Source: Micromonospora sp. MA102 (GTDB lineage Bacteria > Actinomycetota > Actinomycetes > Mycobacteriales > Micromonosporaceae). Taken from it: a stretch of 64,000 nucleotides of DNA. Both the position numbers and the translations under genes were made by a program. Under the pieces are notes generated by a model. That model did no database searches and was not told where the DNA came from. It saw nothing but the letters and a program-made list of their open reading frames with translations. Every line of letters starts with the position of its first letter. The first letter of the stretch is position 1. The stretch spans positions 248,001-312,000 of the forward strand of contig NZ_JAMWEG010000002.1 of assembly GCF_025460765.1 (NCBI RefSeq), in the 5' to 3' direction. Below, one piece after another: positions 1 through 10,289 of the stretch.

Positions 1-1012
1 TCTGGTAGTCACCGTCGGGCGTGGTGTTCATGAGGTTGACCAGCGCGCCGTCGGTGTCCGCCGCGAGCAGCGGGTCCCACTCGCGGCCCCAGACCACCTT
101 GATGACGTTCCAGCCGGCGCCCCGGAAGAACGCCTCCAGCTCCTGCATGACCTTGCCGTTGCCGCGGACCGGGCCGTCCAGCCGCTGCAGGTTGCAGTTG
201 ATCACGAAGGTGAGGTTGTCCAGCTCCTCGCGGGCGGCCACGCCGATCGCGCCGAGCGACTCCACCTCGTCCATCTCGCCGTCGCCCAGGAACGCCCAGA
301 CGTGCTGCTGCGAGGTGTCCTTGATGCCCCGGTGGTGCAGGTAGCGGTTGAACCGCGCCTGGTAGATGGCGTTCATCGGGCCGAGGCCCATCGACACCGT
401 GGGGAACTCCCAGAAGTCCGGCATGAGCCGCGGGTGCGGGTACGACGGCAGCGCGCCACCCGGGTGCGACAGCTCCTGCCGGAAGCCGTCGAGCTGGTCG
501 GCGCTGAGCCGGCCCTCCAGGAACGCCCGCGCGTACATGCCGGGGGAGGCGTGGCCCTGGTAGAAGATGTGGTCGCCGCCACCCGGGTGGTCCTTGCCCC
601 GGAAGAAGTGGTTGAAGCCCACCTCGTAGAGGGACGCGGAGCTGGCGAAGGTGGAGATGTGCCCACCCACGCCGATCTCCGGCCGCTGCGCCCGGTGCAC
701 CAGCATGGCGGCGTTCCACCGGATGTAGGCCCGGAGCCGCCGCTCGACGTGCTCGTCACCCGGGAACCACGGCTCGCGCTCCGGCGGGATGGTGTTGATG
801 TAGTCGGTGGTGGTCAGGGACGGCACCCCGACCTGGCGCTCGCGGGCCCGCTCCAGCAGGCTCAGCATGACGTAGCGGGCGCGCTTGGTTCCGCGCTCGT
901 CGATGACACCGTCAAGCGACTCGACCCATTCGCTGGTTTCTTCAGGGTCGATGTCCGGAAGCTGGCTCGGCAGACCAGCGGTGATCACCGGGCGCTTGCG
1001 TTCCGTAGCCAC
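1..1012 (-). CDS. aceE: Pyruvate dehydrogenase E1 component, homodimeric type, N-terminal part (runs off the left edge)
   Basis: Reading leftward from GTG at 1012 gives 337 residues beginning [20 protein letters not shown], the N-terminus of the single-chain (E. coli AceE type) pyruvate dehydrogenase E1. The family decarboxylates pyruvate with thiamine diphosphate and acetylates the lipoyl group of E2. Family landmarks visible are [19 protein letters not shown], the [18 protein letters not shown] segment, and the diphosphate-binding stretch [14 protein letters not shown] followed by [19 protein letters not shown]. There is no stop before base 1, so about 570 residues of a roughly 910-residue enzyme lie outside. 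YjbQ is divergent on the other side. Confidence 0.96.
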   Translation of the reverse strand, partial: MATERKRPVITAGLPSQLPDIDPEETSEWVESLDGVIDERGTKRARYVMLSLLERARERQVGVPSLTTTDYINTIPPEREPWFPGDEHVERRLRAYIRWNAAMLVHRAQRPEIGVGGHISTFASSASLYEVGFNHFFRGKDHPGGGDHIFYQGHASPGMYARAFLEGRLSADQLDGFRQELSHPGGALPSYPHPRLMPDFWEFPTVSMGLGPMNAIYQARFNRYLHHRGIKDTSQQHVWAFLGDGEMDEVESLGAIGVAAREELDNLTFVINCNLQRLDGPVRGNGKVMQELEAFFRGAGWNVIKVVWGREWDPLLAADTDGALVNLMNTTPDGDYQ

Positions 1013-1213
1013 AGGCGTTCCCTCGGTTCTGTGTGGGATAGGTCTCTAGCGCCATCCTGCCCCCTGGTGGCGCTCGTCGTCACGTCTCCCTCCCCCAGAC
1101 GCGACGCTGAACACAGGTACTCGCCGGTAACTTTGTGCGATCACGCGGCCGTGCCGGGGCGGGTCGCCGACACCGGCGGCGGTCGCGCGCCCGGCTGCGG
1201 CAGAATGCGCCGT

Positions 1214-1618
1214 ATGCGCAGTGAGGTGATCACCGTCCGGACCGGGTCCCGGCCGACCGTCCGCGACATCACCAGCGAGGCCGAGCGGTTCGTCGCCGGT
1301 CAGGGCGACGGCCTGCTCCACGTCTTCGTGCCGCACGCCACCGCCGGCCTGGCGATCATCGAGACCGGTGCCGGCTCGGACGACGACCTGCTGCGGGCGA
1401 TCGACGACCTGCTCCCCACCGACGACCGCTGGCGGCACCGGCACGGCTCGCCCGGCCACGGCCGGGACCACGTGCTGCCCGCCTTCGTTCCCCCGTACGC
1501 CACCCTGCCGGTGCTCGGCGGGCGGCTCCAGCTCGGCACCTGGCAGTCGATCTGCCTGGTCGACACCAACGGCGACAACCCCGACCGGCAGGTCCGCTTC
1601 TCCTTCCTGCCCGGCTGA
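1214..1618 (+). CDS. YjbQ family protein (UPF0047)
   Basis: 134-residue protein of the YjbQ/UPF0047 family, described as having weak thiamine-phosphate synthase activity. It has the usual length and the family histidine motif HATAGLAIIETG, a second region with H and D residues, and the C-terminal GTWQSICLVDTNGDNP stretch. The start is uncertain: ATG at 1205 is in frame three codons upstream, and neither has a clear ribosome binding site. It stands alone, divergent from aceE and convergent with the PhoD gene. Confidence 0.85.
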   Translation: MRSEVITVRTGSRPTVRDITSEAERFVAGQGDGLLHVFVPHATAGLAIIETGAGSDDDLLRAIDDLLPTDDRWRHRHGSPGHGRDHVLPAFVPPYATLPVLGGRLQLGTWQSICLVDTNGDNPDRQVRFSFLPG

Positions 1619-1629
1619 GGCCGACGCGG

Positions 1630-1666
1630 CGCGGGGTGGCCGCCCCGTCCGGGTGGCCACCCCGCG
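1630..1666. terminator. Bidirectional hairpin between convergent yjbQ and phoD
   Basis: Perfect 12-bp inverted repeat (CGCGGGGTGGCC at 1630-1641 with GGCCACCCCGCG at 1655-1666) separated by 13 bases, placed between two convergent stop codons. There is no T-tract, as is common for actinobacterial terminators. Confidence 0.7.
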
Positions 1667-1678
1667 TACCGCACCGGG

Positions 1679-3325
1679 TCAGGGGCGGACGGTCTCCGAC
1701 TCCACCGTCTGCCGGCCCAGGTCGGCCTCCGGGGTCAGGCTCCGGGCGGCCGCCGGCGGCCGGTCGTACGTCAGGTTCAAACCCGGCACCCGGTCCTCGA
1801 TGACGAAGGTGGCCCGGGTGTGGGCGGGCGCGTCCGGCCGGCTCACGTACGGCAGCACGTCGAAGTTCGCGGAGAGCTGGGCCGGCGTGATCGTGGTGCG
1901 GACGTAGCCGCGCAGGTTGTTCTGGAAGCGCAGGTGCGGGTTGAACTTCAGCCACGGGTGCGAGCCCGTGGCCGAGTCGGCGCCGTCGCCGGTCGAAGTG
2001 ATCGAGGAGCAGACCAGCTCGCTGCCGACCGTGCGGGAGGTCGGGTCGGCGTAGTCCAGCTTGAGGTCGCTGGCCCAGTGCGCGTGCACGTCGCCGGTGA
2101 GCACCACCGGGTTGCGCACCCCGGCGGCCACCCAGCCCCGGGTGATCCGGTCCCGGGAGGCCACGTACCCGTCCCAGGCGTCCATGCTGGTCACCGTGAG
2201 CGGGCCGGAGTCGTTGTCCCGCTGCGCGAAGAAGACCTGCTGGCCGAGGATGTCCCAGCGGGCCTCCGAGCGGCGGAACCCGTCCAGCAGCCACGCCTCC
2301 TGCTCGGCCCCGGTGATCGACCGGGCCGGGTCGTACGCCGCCGCACAGTCCTTGTAGCCGTCCCCGCAGCCCTGGTCGTCCCGGTACTGCCGGGTGTCGA
2401 GCATGTGGAAGGTGGCCAGCCGGCCCCAGCGCACCCGCCGGTAGAGCTGCATGTCGATGCCACGGGGGATCGAGGTGCGGCGCAGCGGCATGTTCTCGTA
2501 GTACGCCTGGAACGCCGCCGCCCGGCGGGCCAGGAAGTCCGGGTCCGGCGCCTCGGGCGTCTCGTCGGCCCAGTTGTTCTCCACCTCGTGATCGTCGAAG
2601 ACCACCACCCAGGGCGCGACCGCGTGCGCCGCCTGGAGGTCGGTGTCGGTCTTGTACTGGGCGTGCCGCTGCCGGTAGTTGGCCAGCGTCCGGGTCTCCG
2701 GCCCCTCGTGGTCACGCGGGTTGCCGCCCGGCACGGTGTAGGTGTCCGGCGCGTACTCGTACTGGTAGTCGCCGAGGTGCAGGATCAGCTCCGGCTCGGT
2801 CTCGGCCAGCCGCCGGTACGCGGTGAAGTAGCCGTGCTCGTACTGGGAGCAGGAGACGAAGCCCATGGCCAGGGCGGCCGGCAACTGCCACGGCGGCGGC
2901 GCGGTGCGGGTGCGCCCGACCGGGGAGATCCACCGCTCGGCCCGGAACCGGTAGAAGTACTCCCGGCCGGGGAGCAGCCCGTCCAGCTCGACGTGCACGC
3001 TGTGCGCCGACTCGGGGCGGGCCGTCGCGGCGCCGCGGCGGACCACGTGCCGGAAGTTCTCGTCGACGGCCAGCTCCCAGTGCACCGGCACGGCGCGGGA
3101 CGGCATCCCGCCCAGGCCGTCCTCGGCGAGCGGGTCGGGAGCCAGCCGCGTCCAGAGCACGAAGCCCTCGTGGTCCGGGTCGCCGGAGGCCACCCCGAGG
3201 GTGAACGGGTCGCGGCGCAGCGGGCCGGCCGCCGCCGCGCCGGCTGCCACCGGCAGTCCGGTCACCGCGCCGGCCGCGCCGAGCGCCGCGCCGCTGAGCA
3301 GGACGGTACGTCGGGACAGTGCCAT
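1679..3325 (-). CDS. phoD: PhoD-type alkaline phosphatase/phosphodiesterase, Tat-exported
   Basis: 548-residue secreted metallophosphoesterase of the PhoD family (calcium/iron-dependent phosphomonoesterase/diesterase). The N-terminus MALSRRTVLLSGAALGAAG is a twin-arginine signal peptide ending near residue 33. Metal-ligand regions visible are GFVSCSQYEHGYF, LHLGDYQYEYA, VFDDHEVENNW and LTGDVHAHW. ATG at 3325 is preceded by GGAGGAAAACG, a strong ribosome binding site, which fixes the start even though the reading frame stays open upstream through the AraC regulator. The enzyme probably releases phosphate from organic phosphates outside the cell. Confidence 0.95.
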   Translation of the reverse strand: MALSRRTVLLSGAALGAAGAVTGLPVAAGAAAAGPLRRDPFTLGVASGDPDHEGFVLWTRLAPDPLAEDGLGGMPSRAVPVHWELAVDENFRHVVRRGAATARPESAHSVHVELDGLLPGREYFYRFRAERWISPVGRTRTAPPPWQLPAALAMGFVSCSQYEHGYFTAYRRLAETEPELILHLGDYQYEYAPDTYTVPGGNPRDHEGPETRTLANYRQRHAQYKTDTDLQAAHAVAPWVVVFDDHEVENNWADETPEAPDPDFLARRAAAFQAYYENMPLRRTSIPRGIDMQLYRRVRWGRLATFHMLDTRQYRDDQGCGDGYKDCAAAYDPARSITGAEQEAWLLDGFRRSEARWDILGQQVFFAQRDNDSGPLTVTSMDAWDGYVASRDRITRGWVAAGVRNPVVLTGDVHAHWASDLKLDYADPTSRTVGSELVCSSITSTGDGADSATGSHPWLKFNPHLRFQNNLRGYVRTTITPAQLSANFDVLPYVSRPDAPAHTRATFVIEDRVPGLNLTYDRPPAAARSLTPEADLGRQTVESETVRP

Positions 3326-3461
3326 CGTTTTCCTCCCCGGAGTCCGGTTCCTCGACTCCGGGCAGCCTCGCGACCGTCGATGTCCGGCAGGTGGCCGGCA
3401 GGCGACCGCCCGCGGCACTTCTTGCCGAACAGCCGGCTCCGGTGGCAACTTCGCGCCGGCG

Positions 3462-4231
3462 TCAGCCCAGCAGCCGGCGCAGCCCGCCGGGGTGTGACCC
3501 AGTTGGGCGCGGACCGTGCGGGTCAGGTGGGCCTGGTCGGCGAAGCCCAGCTCGACGGCGAGCCCGGCGAGGCTCTCCGCACCCTCCTCCAGCCGGTCGA
3601 GGAGGCGCCCGACCCGCAGCCGGTTGCGGTAGCGGGTCAGCGGCACCCCGACCCGGGCCTGGAACTCCCGGCTCAGCCGGTAGGGCGAGACCCCGAGCGC
3701 CCGAGCCAGCGGCAGCAGCCCGGCGGCCTCGGGCGCGCCGTCGTGCAGGGCGGCGCGGGCCCGCTCGACCAGCCGCCGGTCCCGGCCGCTCCCGCCCACC
3801 GCCGGCCCGGTCGCCCCGCCCAGCAGCCGGACCAGCCGCTCCGCGGCCGCGTGGTCCGGGTCGGCCACCGACCGCAGCAGCAGCCGGTGGGCCAGGTCCA
3901 CCCGCGCGTCGACGTGCACCACGGCCGGCACCGGCCGCTCCGCGAACAGCTCCCGCCACAGCCGCGCGGACAGGCGCACCGAGGTGCAGTCGTCCCCGCC
4001 CGCCGGGTGCGCGAAGCGCTCCTCCTCACCCGGCACGGTCAGGTAGGCCACGGTCGGCTCGACGAACTCGGCGCCGCCGCGCCCGGCCCGGCGGAAGCCG
4101 CCCCGCCGGGTCAGCACGAGGCCGTACGTGGTGGCCGGCTCGGGCGCGGACCAGCCGGTGTGGTCGTCCCGGCACCGCACCAGGCCGATCCGGAAGTCGG
4201 GGTGCGCCAGCAGCGGTGTGGCGGTACGCAT
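3462..4231 (-). CDS. AraC-family transcriptional regulator, apparently frameshifted in its last codons
   Basis: About 256 residues: an N-terminal AraC-type ligand/dimer domain (MRTATPLLAHPDFRIG...) and a C-terminal double helix-turn-helix, with LGVSPYRLSREFQARVG and LAVELGFADQAHLTRTVRA as the recognition-helix regions. As written, after LGHTPAG the frame becomes nonsense (CAGCWADAG) and runs without a stop into phoD. One extra base in the G run at 3489-3492 would give LGHTPAGLRRLLG and a TGA at 3462, the usual end for this family. I therefore call a likely one-base deletion, real or sequencing error. It is divergent from the MFS gene, which it may regulate. Confidence 0.8.
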
Positions 4232-4319
4232 GCCGGACAGGGTAGGCCGATGGGCCGACACGACCGTCCCGCAAGGATCGACAAGACCGCCGCCCGCCCG
4301 GGCGGGCAGGGTGGCGGCC

Positions 4320-5762
4320 GTGACCGAGTCGACCCGCCGGACCGCGGCCCTGCTCACCGTCCTGCTCACCGGGCAGGCGATGGCCTCCATGGACACCTCG
4401 ATCGCGGCGGTGGCCGCGCCCGCGATCCGGGCCGACCTGGCCGGACCGCCGGCCGTGCAGCAGCTCGTGCTGGCCGGCTACACCCTCACCTTCGCCGTGC
4501 TGGTGGTGGTCGGGGCCCGCCTCGGCGCCCGGCACGGCTACCCGAGGGTCTTCCTGCTCGGCCTGGCCGGGTTCACCCTCGCCTCGCTGGCCTGCGGCCT
4601 CGCCCCGGGGCCGGCCGCGCTGGTGCTGGCCCGGGTCGCCCAGGGCGCCGCCGGCGCGCTCATGGTGCCGCAGGTGCTGTCGCTGATCCAGGCGGCGGTC
4701 CCGGCCGCCGCGCGGGCGCGGGCGATCGGGGCGTACTCGATGGTGCTGGCCCTCGGCGTGGCCGCCGGGCAGGTCATCGGCGGGCTGCTGGTGACCCTCG
4801 ACCTGGGCGGCCTGACCTGGCGGGCCGCGTTCCTGGTCAACGTGCCGGTCGGCGTGGCGCTCCAGGTCGTCGGGCGACGGGTGTTCGCCGGCCTGCCGGC
4901 CGGCCCGTCCCGGCGCGAGCCACTGGACCTGCCGGGCGCGCTCATCCTCGCCGCCGCGATGCTCACCCTGGTGCTGCCGCTCGTGCTCGGCGGTGACCTG
5001 GGCTGGCCCGGCTGGGTCCGGGCCGCCGCGGTCGCCGCCGGCGCCGCCGGGCTGCGGCTCTTCCTCGGGTACGAGGTGCGGCGCGCCCGTCACGACGCGG
5101 CCCCGCTGCTGGACGTGACGGTGCTGCGCCACCCGGGGGTGCCGGCCGGGCTGCTCGCCTGCTGCGTGGTGATGGGCTGTTACGCGGGCTTCCTGTTCGT
5201 GCTCACCCTGCGGCTCCAGGACGGGCTGGGCTTCACGGCCCTTGCGGCGGGACTGGCCTTCCTCCCGTACGCCTCGGGTTTCGCCCTGTGCGGCCTGGCG
5301 GTGGTCCGGCTGCCGGAGCGGGTCCGGGCGGTGCTGCCGGTCGCCGGCCCGCCGGTGCTGGCTGCGGTGGTGGTGGCGGTGGCCGGGCTCTCCGCCGGGG
5401 GCTGGCCGTGGCCGGCGGGAAGCGCGCTGCTGGTGGCCGGCGGCGCGGCGCACGCGGCCGCGTTCAGCCCGCTGGTCACCCGGCTCACCGGCGTCGTGCC
5501 GGCCGGCGCGGCCGCGGCGCTCTCCGCGGCCGTCTCCACCGGCACGCTGCTCGCCGCCGTGCTCGGCGTGACCCTCGTCGGCGGCCTGCACCTCGCCCTC
5601 GCCGCGACCGGCCGGCACGGCCCGGCGCTCGCCCTGCCCCCGGCGCTCCTGACCGCCGTGCTGCTGCTGGCCGGCGCCGTCGCCGCCCGGCGGGCCGACC
5701 GGCCGGCGGCAACGACGGATCCGGTCCCGGCCGGCCCCGAGGCCGTCCGCTCACGGCCGTGA
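4320..5762 (+). CDS. MFS drug/metabolite exporter, DHA2 (14-TM) type
   Basis: 480-residue membrane protein, nearly all hydrophobic. The first helix carries the [16 protein letters not shown] motif typical of DHA2 (EmrB/QacA-like) exporters, and motif A-like [14 protein letters not shown] lies after helix 2. Length and at least 12-14 predicted helices fit proton-driven efflux of small hydrophobic compounds; the substrate cannot be read. GTG at 4320 is chosen as start, with GTG at 4311 also possible. It is divergent from the AraC gene and followed after 37 bases by a MarR gene, so one or both may control it. Confidence 0.88.
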   Translation: MTESTRRTAALLTVLLTGQAMASMDTSIAAVAAPAIRADLAGPPAVQQLVLAGYTLTFAVLVVVGARLGARHGYPRVFLLGLAGFTLASLACGLAPGPAALVLARVAQGAAGALMVPQVLSLIQAAVPAAARARAIGAYSMVLALGVAAGQVIGGLLVTLDLGGLTWRAAFLVNVPVGVALQVVGRRVFAGLPAGPSRREPLDLPGALILAAAMLTLVLPLVLGGDLGWPGWVRAAAVAAGAAGLRLFLGYEVRRARHDAAPLLDVTVLRHPGVPAGLLACCVVMGCYAGFLFVLTLRLQDGLGFTALAAGLAFLPYASGFALCGLAVVRLPERVRAVLPVAGPPVLAAVVVAVAGLSAGGWPWPAGSALLVAGGAAHAAAFSPLVTRLTGVVPAGAAAALSAAVSTGTLLAAVLGVTLVGGLHLALAATGRHGPALALPPALLTAVLLLAGAVAARRADRPAATTDPVPAGPEAVRSRP

Positions 5763-5799
5763 CCCGGGGCGTGTGAGCTGCGCACGTAGGATGTGGGAC

Positions 5800-6261
5800 A
5801 TGGCGCAGTCCACCGTCCCCGACCGCTCCGGCCTGGCCGGGGACGCCGTGCGCCGGATCATGCACATCGCCTCGGCCATGCGCCACTACCAGGACGTGGA
5901 GATCGCCGCGCTGGGGCTCACCCCGGCCGCCGCCCGCGCCCTGGACGAGCTGGACCCGGACCGGCCGCTGCCCGCCCGGGACCTCGCCGCGCGGCTGGGC
6001 TGCGACCGCTCCAACGTCACCGGGCTGGTCGACAAGCTGGAGCAGGCAGGGCTGGTGGAGCGGCGGGTCGACCCGGCCGACCGGCGGCAGAAGACGCTTG
6101 TGGTGACCGCGGAGGGCCGGCGGGTCCGGGACCGGGTCCGGCTCGTGATGTCCGACTCCCGACTCCTCGGCGGGCTCACCACCCCAGAGCTGACCACCCT
6201 GCGTGAGCTGGTCTGGAAGGTCTCCGACGGCGGCTGCCCGGAGCAGTGCGGGGAGGCCTGA
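5800..6261 (+). CDS. MarR-family transcriptional regulator
   Basis: 153-residue winged-helix regulator. The DNA-binding region is [40 protein letters not shown] (residues about 55-95), with the MarR wing [17 protein letters not shown] at 5800 follows an AGGATGTGGG ribosome binding site; GTG at 5773 and ATG at 5791 are in-frame alternatives. It directly follows the MFS gene and probably represses it in response to the exported compound, which is inference from position. The C-terminus CPEQCGEA carries two cysteines. Confidence 0.88.
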   Translation: MAQSTVPDRSGLAGDAVRRIMHIASAMRHYQDVEIAALGLTPAAARALDELDPDRPLPARDLAARLGCDRSNVTGLVDKLEQAGLVERRVDPADRRQKTLVVTAEGRRVRDRVRLVMSDSRLLGGLTTPELTTLRELVWKVSDGGCPEQCGEA

Positions 6262-6312
6262 CCGGGCCCGGGTGGAACGTGTCCGACTGGGCGAGGTGCC
6301 CTCCGGTCGGTA

Positions 6313-9027
6313 ATGCTGTCCGACGTGACCACCCCGCAAGATCTCGACGACCGGTTCCGGGCGGCCCTGACCGCGCTCGGCGCCCCCGCCCAGCGGCGTC
6401 ACCTGGGTGAACCGCTGCCCGCTGCCGGGTCGCTGACCGGGGCGCAGGCGCTGGCCCTGTTCGACGCCCAGCTCACCAGCCGGCTGCTCGACCTCGCCGG
6501 GCGCTGGCTGCGCGGCTTCGGCGAGGGGTACTACACGATCGGCTCCGCCGGCCACGAGGGCAACGCGGCCGTGGCCGCCGCGCTGCGGCCGACCGACCCC
6601 GCCCTGCTCCACTACCGCTCCGGGGCCTTCTACTGCCTGCGTGCCGCCCAGGCTGCCGGTGCCTTCCCGGCCGGCCCGGCCGTGCCCGACACCGGGCTGG
6701 ACACGGCGGAGGACGACCCGGCGGCCCGCATCCCGGACCCGCGTACCCCCGTCGACGGTGCTGCGGACGCGGACGCCGACGTGCCGGACGGGCGGCCGGA
6801 ATCCGGGGGGAGGACGGGCGATGTCCCTTCCTCGGCGCTGCTGGACAGCCCCCCGACCGAATCCGCCACTCCGGATGGACCTGCGACGTCGGACGGACCC
6901 GCGACGCCGGGCGGGCCTGCGGCGGCCGGTGCCGAGGAGGCGAGCGTGCCGGGCGGATCCCCGGCGGCCGGTGCCGGTGCCGGTGCCGCGGCCGCGAGCC
7001 TGCCGACCGGAGCCGGGGTGGCCGTCGACACGGACGGCGCCGCGACGGCCGGCGTACCCGAACTGACCCTGCCCGAGCCCGACGACGCCTACGCGGAGGC
7101 GGCCCGCGACGTGCTCCGCGGGATGGTCGCCTCCGCAGAGGAGCCGATCGCCGGGGGTCGGCACAAGGTCTTCGGCCGGGCCGACCTCGCGGTCATCCCG
7201 ACCACCTCCACCATCGCCTCGCAACTGCCCCGGGCCGTCGGCCTGGGCCTGGCCCTGGAACGGCTGCGCCGGGGCGGCCGGCGGGCCGACGGGGAATCCG
7301 ACGCCGTGACCTGGCCGCCGGACGCCATCGTGGTCTGCTCGTTCGGCGACGCCTCGGTCAACCACGCCACCGCGACGGCGGCGTTCAACACCGCCGGCTG
7401 GTACGACCACGCCGGGCTGCGCATCCCGGTCCTGTTCGTCTGCGAGGACAACGGGCTCGGCATCAGCGTGCGCTCACCGCAGGGCTGGGTGGCCGCGACC
7501 CTGCGGGCCCGGCCGGGGATCCGCTACTTCTCGGCGGACGGCACCGACGTGGCCGAGGCGTACCGGGTTGCGGCGGAGGCGGCGGCCTGGGTGCGCCGGC
7601 ACCGGCGGCCGGCCGTGCTGCACCTGACCACCGTGCGGCTCATGGGGCACGCCGGGGCGGACGCGGAGACCGCGTACCGGAGCCCGGCCGAGATCGCCGC
7701 CGACCTGGCGCGGGACCCGCTGCTGGCCACCGCCCGGCGGCTGGTCGAGGCCGGCTACGCCTCCGGCGAGGAGCTGCTGGCCCGGTACGACGAGCGCGGC
7801 TGGCAGATCCGCCGGCTCGCCGAGGAGGTGCTGGACGAGCCGAAGCTGACCTCCCCGGTCGACGTGGTGTCCGAGCTGGCCCCGCGCCGCCCGGTCCGCA
7901 TCTCCCGGGCGGTCGCCGACGCGGCGACCCGGGCGGCCGGCCCGGACGCCGGTGCCCGGGCCGAGGCGTTCGGCGGCAGGTTGCCGGAGCTGGCCGGCCC
8001 GCTCACCCTGGCGCAGAGCATCAACGCGGCCCTGGCCGACGGGATGCTCGACCACCCCGGGGCGGCCGTCTTCGGCGAGGACGTGGCCGCCAAGGGTGGT
8101 GTGTACGGGGTGACCAAGGGGCTGCGGGACCGGTTCGGGGCGGCGCGGGTGTTCGACACCCTGCTCGACGAGACCTCGATCCTCGGGTTGGCGCTGGGCG
8201 CGGGGGTGGCCGGGATGCTGCCGGTGCCGGAGATCCAGTACCTGGCGTACCTGCACAACGCCGAGGACCAGCTCCGGGGCGAGGCGGCGACCATGCGGTT
8301 CTTCTCCCGCGGGGCGTTCCGCAACCCCATGGTGGTGCGGGTGGCCGGCCTGGCGTACCAGGAGGGGTTCGGCGGGCACTTCCACAACGACAACTCGGTG
8401 GCCGTGCTCCGCGACGTGCCGGGGCTGGTCATCGCGGTGCCGGCTCGCCCGGACGACGCCGCGCCGATGCTGCGTACCTGCCTGGCCGCCGCCGCGGTGG
8501 ACGGCGCCGTCAGCGTCTTCCTGGAGCCGATCGCGCTCTACCACACCCGCGACCTCTACACCGAGGGTGACGGCGAGTGGCTGGCCGAGTACGCCGAGCC
8601 CGGCGCCTGGGCGGCCCGCCACGTGCCGATCGGCCGCGCCCGGGTGTACGGGGTCGGCTCGGCCGAGGACCTCACCATCATCACCTTCGGTAACGGGGTC
8701 CGGATGTCGCTGCGGGCGGCGGCCACGCTGGCCGACGAGGGGATCGGCAGCCGGGTGGTGGACCTGCGCTGGCTGGCCCCGCTGCCGGTGGCGGACATCA
8801 TCCGGGAGGCCTCGGCCACCGGCCGGGTGCTGGTCGTGGACGAGACCCGCCGCTCGGGCGGGGTGGGCGAGGGCGTGATCGCCGCGCTGGTGGACGCCGG
8901 GTACGTCGGCACGGCGCGCCGGGTGGCCGGACTTGACTCGTTTGTACCATTAGGTCCGGCGGCGCGTCAGGTCCTGGTCTCCGAGGAAGCCATTACCGAG
9001 GGTGCCCGCACGCTGCTGGCACGGTAA
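6313..9027 (+). CDS. Fused alpha/beta 2-oxoacid dehydrogenase E1 with a large low-complexity insert
   Basis: 904-residue thiamine diphosphate enzyme joining E1-alpha (residues 1-490) and E1-beta (about 555-904) in one chain, like the fused E1 of branched-chain or related oxoacid dehydrogenases. Alpha landmarks: [20 protein letters not shown] and the cofactor site [15 protein letters not shown] with NG at the end of VLFVCEDNG. Beta landmarks: [38 protein letters not shown] and [13 protein letters not shown]. Residues about 118-258 are an Ala/Gly/Pro/Asp-rich stretch with repeated DGPAT-like units interrupting the alpha domain, and it looks disordered. No E2 or E3 gene is adjacent, so the substrate is unknown. 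GTG at 6325 is an alternative start. Confidence 0.88.
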   Translation: MLSDVTTPQDLDDRFRAALTALGAPAQRRHLGEPLPAAGSLTGAQALALFDAQLTSRLLDLAGRWLRGFGEGYYTIGSAGHEGNAAVAAALRPTDPALLHYRSGAFYCLRAAQAAGAFPAGPAVPDTGLDTAEDDPAARIPDPRTPVDGAADADADVPDGRPESGGRTGDVPSSALLDSPPTESATPDGPATSDGPATPGGPAAAGAEEASVPGGSPAAGAGAGAAAASLPTGAGVAVDTDGAATAGVPELTLPEPDDAYAEAARDVLRGMVASAEEPIAGGRHKVFGRADLAVIPTTSTIASQLPRAVGLGLALERLRRGGRRADGESDAVTWPPDAIVVCSFGDASVNHATATAAFNTAGWYDHAGLRIPVLFVCEDNGLGISVRSPQGWVAATLRARPGIRYFSADGTDVAEAYRVAAEAAAWVRRHRRPAVLHLTTVRLMGHAGADAETAYRSPAEIAADLARDPLLATARRLVEAGYASGEELLARYDERGWQIRRLAEEVLDEPKLTSPVDVVSELAPRRPVRISRAVADAATRAAGPDAGARAEAFGGRLPELAGPLTLAQSINAALADGMLDHPGAAVFGEDVAAKGGVYGVTKGLRDRFGAARVFDTLLDETSILGLALGAGVAGMLPVPEIQYLAYLHNAEDQLRGEAATMRFFSRGAFRNPMVVRVAGLAYQEGFGGHFHNDNSVAVLRDVPGLVIAVPARPDDAAPMLRTCLAAAAVDGAVSVFLEPIALYHTRDLYTEGDGEWLAEYAEPGAWAARHVPIGRARVYGVGSAEDLTIITFGNGVRMSLRAAATLADEGIGSRVVDLRWLAPLPVADIIREASATGRVLVVDETRRSGGVGEGVIAALVDAGYVGTARRVAGLDSFVPLGPAARQVLVSEEAITEGARTLLAR

Positions 9028-9138
9028 ATTCCGTTCCACCCGGTGCGCCACTTGCGCGGGGAGCCACAACTGTGTGGACTGGGCGCGACGGCGTCGGACG
9101 ACGCCACGAGCAGGCATGAGATGAGGAGGCACGCGACA

Positions 9139-9576
9139 GTGAGCGCGACCGCTGGTCAGGCCGCCGACGGGGTACGCAGCCTGGCGGACCGGTTCGGGAT
9201 CGAGCCGGGGATGGTCGTCATGGAGATGGGGTACGACGACGACGTCGACCAGGATCTCCGGGACGCCCTGACCGACCGCTGTGGAGATCTGGTCGACGAG
9301 GACACCGACGAGGTGGTCGACTCGGTTCTCGTCTGGTACCGCGACGGCGACGGCGACCTCTTCGAGCTCCTCGTCGACGCCCTCGGACCCCTGGCCGACA
9401 ACGGTGTGGTCTGGCTCCTGACGCCCAAGGCCGGCCGGGACGGCCACGTCGAGCCGAGCGAGGTCGCGGAGAGCGCGCAGACCGCCGGCCTCCAGCAGAC
9501 CTCCACCGTCAACGCGGGCCGCGACTGGAGCGGCGCCCGCCTCGTGCTCCGACGCGGGTCGAAGAGCAAGAAGTAG
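9139..9576 (+). CDS. DUF3052 family protein
   Basis: 145-residue acidic protein of the actinobacterial DUF3052 family, function not established. The sequence has the family pattern LADRFGIEPGMVVMEMGYDDDVD near the N-terminus, VWYRDGDGDLFELLVDAL in the middle, and the conserved tail WSGARLVLRRGSKSKK. GTG at 9139 is chosen because GAGGAGG lies 8-14 bases upstream. It sits between E1 and the peroxiredoxin; in many actinomycetes DUF3052 is found near aceE and an AhpE-type peroxiredoxin, so the neighbourhood is conserved in type. Confidence 0.9.
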   Translation: MSATAGQAADGVRSLADRFGIEPGMVVMEMGYDDDVDQDLRDALTDRCGDLVDEDTDEVVDSVLVWYRDGDGDLFELLVDALGPLADNGVVWLLTPKAGRDGHVEPSEVAESAQTAGLQQTSTVNAGRDWSGARLVLRRGSKSKK

Positions 9577-9586
9577 CCGAACCCGG

Positions 9587-9612
9587 CACCCGGCGGCCGG
9601 TGTCGCCGGGTG
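9587..9612 (+). terminator. Rho-independent-type hairpin after DUF3052
   Basis: Inverted repeat CACCCGGCG (9587-9595) / CGCCGGGTG (9604-9612) with an 8-base loop, 11 bases after the stop codon and before the peroxiredoxin. No T-tract follows. Confidence 0.55.
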
Positions 9613-9653
9613 TGGCAGGCTGATCATCTCCAGACCCGATCCAAGGAGCTCCC

Positions 9654-10121
9654 ATGCCCATCGAGGTTGGCGCCGAGGCGCCGGACTTCGTGCTCAAGGA
9701 CCAGAACAACCAGGAGGTCCGGCTCGCCGATTTCCGCGGCCGGCGCACCGTCCTGCTGGTCTTCTACCCGCTCGCCTTCACCGGCATCTGCCAGGGCGAG
9801 CTGTGCGAGGTGCGGGACAACCTCAACGAGTACGTCAACGACGACGTTCAGGTGCTGACGGTCAGCGTCGACTCGGTCTACGCCCACAAGATCTGGGCCG
9901 ACCGGGAGGGCTACCAGTTCCCGCTGCTGGCCGACTTCTGGCCGCACGGCGCGGTCGCCCAGGCGTACGGCGTCTTCAACGACGTCGCGGGCATCGCGAA
10001 CCGGGGCACCTTCGTCATCGACAAGGCCGGCGTGGTCCGGTTCGCCGAGATGAACATGCCCGGCGAGGCGCGCGACCAGCAGGGCTGGCGCAAGGCCCTC
10101 GCCGAGGCCGTCGCCGCCTGA
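9654..10121 (+). CDS. ahpE: Peroxiredoxin, AhpE-like
   Basis: 155-residue peroxiredoxin that reduces peroxides with an active-site cysteine. The peroxidatic motif is YPLAFTGICQGELCEVRD, with Cys about residue 45 and a second Cys five positions later; this spacing is that of the AhpE/one-Cys group. The fold is complete, from GAEAPDFVLKDQNNQEVRL to the conserved ANRGTFVIDKAGVVRFAE. AAGGAGCTCCC precedes the ATG and fixes the start. It is the last gene before the tRNA. Confidence 0.92.
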   Translation: MPIEVGAEAPDFVLKDQNNQEVRLADFRGRRTVLLVFYPLAFTGICQGELCEVRDNLNEYVNDDVQVLTVSVDSVYAHKIWADREGYQFPLLADFWPHGAVAQAYGVFNDVAGIANRGTFVIDKAGVVRFAEMNMPGEARDQQGWRKALAEAVAA

Positions 10122-10200
10122 TCCCACCCGGGCCCGTCGTTCGACCGGGCCGGAGGCCGGCAGGTAAGCTTGCCGCTCCGGCCCGCCGTACGGGCGTTCC

Positions 10201-10275
10201 GGGCGCGTAGCTCAGCGGGAGAGCACTCGCCTTACAAGCGAGGGGTCGCAGGTTCGAAACCTGCCGCGCCCACCA
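10201..10275 (+). tRNA. tRNA-Val (anticodon TAC), CCA encoded
   Basis: Full cloverleaf: acceptor GGGCGCG pairs with CGCGCCC (10265-10271), D-arm GCTC/GAGC, anticodon stem CTCGC/GCGAG with loop CTTACAA giving anticodon TAC, T-arm GCAGG-TTCGAAA-CCTGC, discriminator A and a genomic CCA. The 3' half is the usual integration target for tyrosine recombinases, and an integrase remnant follows directly. Confidence 0.97.
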
Positions 10276-10289
10276 CCACCCACCAGCGA

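Noticed and set aside
1679..4396. A single 905-codon open frame suggesting an AraC-PhoD fusion protein
   Set aside because: phoD has its own strong ribosome binding site and Tat signal, which would not work in the middle of a protein; the linker is nonsense and is explained by a one-base shift.
1820..4996. A 1058-codon plus-strand frame over phoD and araC
   Set aside because: It is antisense to genes with clear motifs and has Arg/Pro/Gly-rich nonsense composition.
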